From NCBI GenBank assembly GCA_046597185.1, contig JBKJLF010000263.1, positions 1 through 8,550 on the forward strand: a stretch of DNA of 8,550 nucleotides, read 5' to 3'. The notes under the pieces are model-generated. The model ran no database searches. It was not told where the DNA came from and worked only from the letters and a program-made list of their open reading frames with translations. Position 1 is the first letter of the stretch. Each line of letters opens with the position of its first letter. This document shows, in pieces, positions 7,105 to 8,550 of the stretch. The position numbers were made by a program, and so were the translations under genes. Source of the stretch: CAMBDR01 sp046597185. Lineage in GTDB: Bacteria; Pseudomonadota; Gammaproteobacteria; Burkholderiales; Burkholderiaceae_D.

Positions 7105-7824
7105 TTATAAAGTCAGCGCTGTCAACTGAACCGCGATCCCGCTCAATACCGAATTGCCGGACAAGGGATCGCGCCAGTTTTCATCCAATAACTCATTCAT
7201 ATTCACACCGGGGCGCTGGCTTGCCACTTGCATTTGAATGCCGGGCAAATCATGGCCCCAGCCATGTGGCAGACTGATTACCCCCGGCATCATGTCATCA
7301 CAAAATTTTACTTGCACCTCAATCCGGCCATGCGCGCTGCTCAATTGCGCCTGCGCGCCGTCGGCCACGCCGTGACGCGCCGCGTCTTGCGGATGCACCA
7401 GCGCTTCGCAACGATACGGCCCCTTGGCCAGCACGGGTAAATTATGCATCCAACTATTGCCGGAACGCACATCACGCCGCCCAATCAAAACCAAATCAGC
7501 CGACGCTTGTTGCAGTGCTGCGCTGACACGGGCCAAATCTTGCAGCAGGGTCGGGTGGGCCAATTCAATTTTGCCCGAAGGCGTGCGCAATAGCTCGGGT
7601 ACGCGCGCTTGCAAAGGCCCTAAATCGATACCATGTTGCGCCGCTTTCACTTTTTCCAGATTCAAACCTTCTGGCGTTTGGCCATAGCGGTCGCCATAAG
7701 GCCCCAGGCGCAGGGCAAAATCAATTTGCCGCTCGGGACCGCTTAAACCTTGGGAGGCGGCAATAATCGCCTCGGCATAGGGCCCGGCCAAACGCTGAAC
7801 GCCTTCAGCAAACCAGGCATCGTA
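7105..7824 (-). pseudogene. Molybdopterin oxidoreductase, C-terminal fragment (5'-truncated)
   Basis: About 239 codons match the end of a molybdopterin-guanine-dinucleotide oxidoreductase of the formate dehydrogenase / DMSO reductase superfamily, ending with the molydopterin dinucleotide-binding domain. Visible are LRLGPYGDRYG, a LRTPSGKIELA segment, GRRDVRSGNSWMHN (7441-7482), a VHPQDAARHGVADG turn, SLPHGWGHD (7249-7275) and a DPLSGNSVLSGI end. Family members usually exceed 700 residues with an N-terminal 4Fe-4S domain and catalytic domains; all of that is missing. The frame continues leftward to a TTG at 7938 after a TAG stop, but residues before YDAWFAEG do not look like this family. Similarity to an NRAMP transporter in another frame begins at the same point. 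The surviving part has no internal stop or frameshift, so truncation may be recent. It is unlikely to make a working enzyme. Confidence 0.85.
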
Positions 7825-7895
7825 AGGTAGGGGCTGATGGTGGTGCCAAACACCGCCACCACGGTGGTAATGTATTCTCGCTGCCACGGCAGATG
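7824..7895 (-). pseudogene. Probable NRAMP-family metal transporter scrap (about 24 codons)
   Basis: On the minus strand, in a frame different from the oxidoreductase fragment, the translation reads HLPWQREYI followed by TTVVAVFGTTISPYL. The latter resembles the conserved block VAxxGTTISPYLFFWQ of bacterial NRAMP (MntH-like) divalent-metal transporters. The match stops after PYL; the expected FFWQ does not follow, and the oxidoreductase similarity starts within a base or two. The piece is an internal fragment without start or stop. Recognition is from memory of the motif over a short stretch, so chance is not excluded. Confidence 0.5.
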
Positions 7896-7985
7896 CAAAA
7901 TAATCAATAGCGTCAATGGCACTACTTGCGCAATACAACTAAATTTATGTACAGTTAAATCACCTCCACTCATTCAGGCTGCCGC
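7896..7985. other. Unassigned junction DNA between gene scraps and the IS91 relic
   Basis: This stretch of about 90 bases is more A+T-rich than its surroundings. It contains a small inverted repeat, ATTTA and TAAAT around an 8-base spacer near 7942-7959. On the minus strand a frame is open from ATG at 7973, but I recognise nothing in its first 26 residues. It may include the left end of the IS91-type element, whose boundary I could not fix because this family lacks long terminal inverted repeats and makes no target duplication. Confidence 0.3.
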
Positions 7986-8550
7986 ATGCACCCTGCAGCC
8001 CAACCAGGTGGCCCAAAGCCCGTGCAAGGCGCGCCAGTCGGCAAGCTCTACAATGCACGCCATCCCGAGAAGACCCTGCTATACCGCATCGTCGCCGCTG
8101 ATTTTGAGACGTGGCGGGCATTAGTCAGTGCCGGCCAGTTTGATGGACAAGGCGATCACCACACACCTGCCGCCTACGTCACGCAGGCTTTTCATAAATA
8201 CCGCCAATGCGGCATCTTTGCACACGGTTTTGCCCGCGCCCGTTGCGACGATTGCGGGCATGATTTTTTTGTTGCGTTTTCTTGCAAAGGACGTGGTGTC
8301 TGCCCTTCATGCAATAGCCGTCGTATGGCCGTATCTTGGCAAAAGCCGCTGCGCATTTGGTTGATCACGTATTCCCCCCAATTACCGGTGCGTCAATGGG
8401 TGCTCTCGGTGCCCAAACGGCTTCTGTTGATGGCGGTGTGTGCATCGCGGCACAAGATCGCGCAGGCCTAGAGCGCTTGCTACGCTACTGCGCCCGTCCA
8501 CCTTTTGCGCTAGAACGGCTGCACCAACGTGGGCAGAATGTAATCTACCA
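7986..8550 (+). pseudogene. IS91-family transposase, degraded (frameshifts and internal deletion), runs off window
   Basis: The first 117 codons match the N-terminal zinc-binding domain of IS91-type (HUH, Y2) transposases: C75 in YRQCGI, then C87, C90, C100, C106 and C109 in a CxxC-like array ending CPSCNSRRM. The frame then shifts. Residues AAHLVDHVFP are read in a second frame (8348-8377), and the first frame returns at QLPVRQWVLSVPKR (from 8379), next to a run of six C (8374-8379). At about 8418-8422 sequence jumps from VPKR to a third segment reading SVDGGVCIAAQDRAGLERLL and then CARPPFALERL, which normally lies about 200 residues further along. The HUH core and probably the catalytic tyrosines are lost. 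A stop at 8469-8471 ends the first frame. The coding trace continues past 8550 in the shifted frame. The ATG at 7986 is the likely original start, but its ribosome-binding site is weak. Confidence 0.85.
7986..8550 (+). mobile_element. IS91-type insertion sequence remnant, ends undetermined
   Basis: The transposase relic marks an IS91-like rolling-circle element. Its left end lies somewhere in 7896-7985 and its right end is outside the window. Neither the terminal origin sequence nor the GAAC/CAAG-type target expected for IS91 could be placed. With the core deleted the element cannot move by itself. Confidence 0.65.

Noticed and set aside
7105..7938. Complete 277-residue protein starting at TTG 7938
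   Set aside because: The first 38 residues do not match the oxidoreductase, a TAG stop directly precedes the TTG, and the family requires several hundred more N-terminal residues.
7743..7973. 76-residue membrane protein on the minus strand
   Set aside because: Only residues of about 27-50 resemble a known family (NRAMP); the rest is junction DNA and a shadow frame of the oxidoreductase fragment.

Overview
The window looks like a chromosomal segment of a non-enteric member of the Pseudomonadota, most likely Gammaproteobacteria. This rests on protein resemblance only: an rtcB-rtcA pair in E. coli order, a wax-ester synthase/DGAT-type acyltransferase, a large secreted TolB-propeller/amidohydrolase fusion, and an IS91-type transposase relic. 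No rRNA, tRNA or lineage marker is present, so the genus cannot be named. Base composition looks moderate in G+C and similar across the intact genes.

Layout. Positions 1-2026 (+) hold the RNA-repair pair: the C-terminal four fifths of the RNA ligase RtcB, cut by the window edge, then a complete RNA 3'-phosphate cyclase RtcA one base downstream. Positions 2027-2091 are a short spacer between convergent genes, with a C/A-rich 9-bp tandem repeat and a 10-bp-stem hairpin. Positions 2092-3477 (-) encode the acyltransferase. Positions 3478-3705 are a divergent intergenic region with a 9-bp tandem repeat, a perfect 18-bp palindrome and a consensus -10 box. Positions 3706-7104 (+) encode the exported 1132-residue propeller/amidohydrolase protein. 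From 7105 to the right edge the DNA is a patchwork of broken genes: a 5'-truncated molybdopterin oxidoreductase (7105-7824, -), a scrap resembling an NRAMP metal transporter (7824-7895, -), about 90 bases I cannot assign, and an IS91-family transposase with frameshifts and a large internal deletion (7986 to the edge, +).

Function. RtcB and RtcA act together on RNA ends: RtcA converts 3'-phosphates to 2',3'-cyclic phosphates and RtcB joins 3'-phosphate or cyclic-phosphate ends to 5'-OH ends. The acyltransferase probably makes neutral storage lipids (wax esters or triacylglycerols). The amidohydrolase is probably periplasmic. Nothing in the sequence links these three units into one pathway; they look like independent housekeeping or accessory genes beside a decaying mobile-element site.

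I found no convincing new defence, CRISPR or biosynthetic system. The parts most worth a second look are the gene-scrap mosaic at the right end, the palindrome over the -35 position of the amidohydrolase promoter, and the 9-bp tandem repeats on both sides of the acyltransferase gene.
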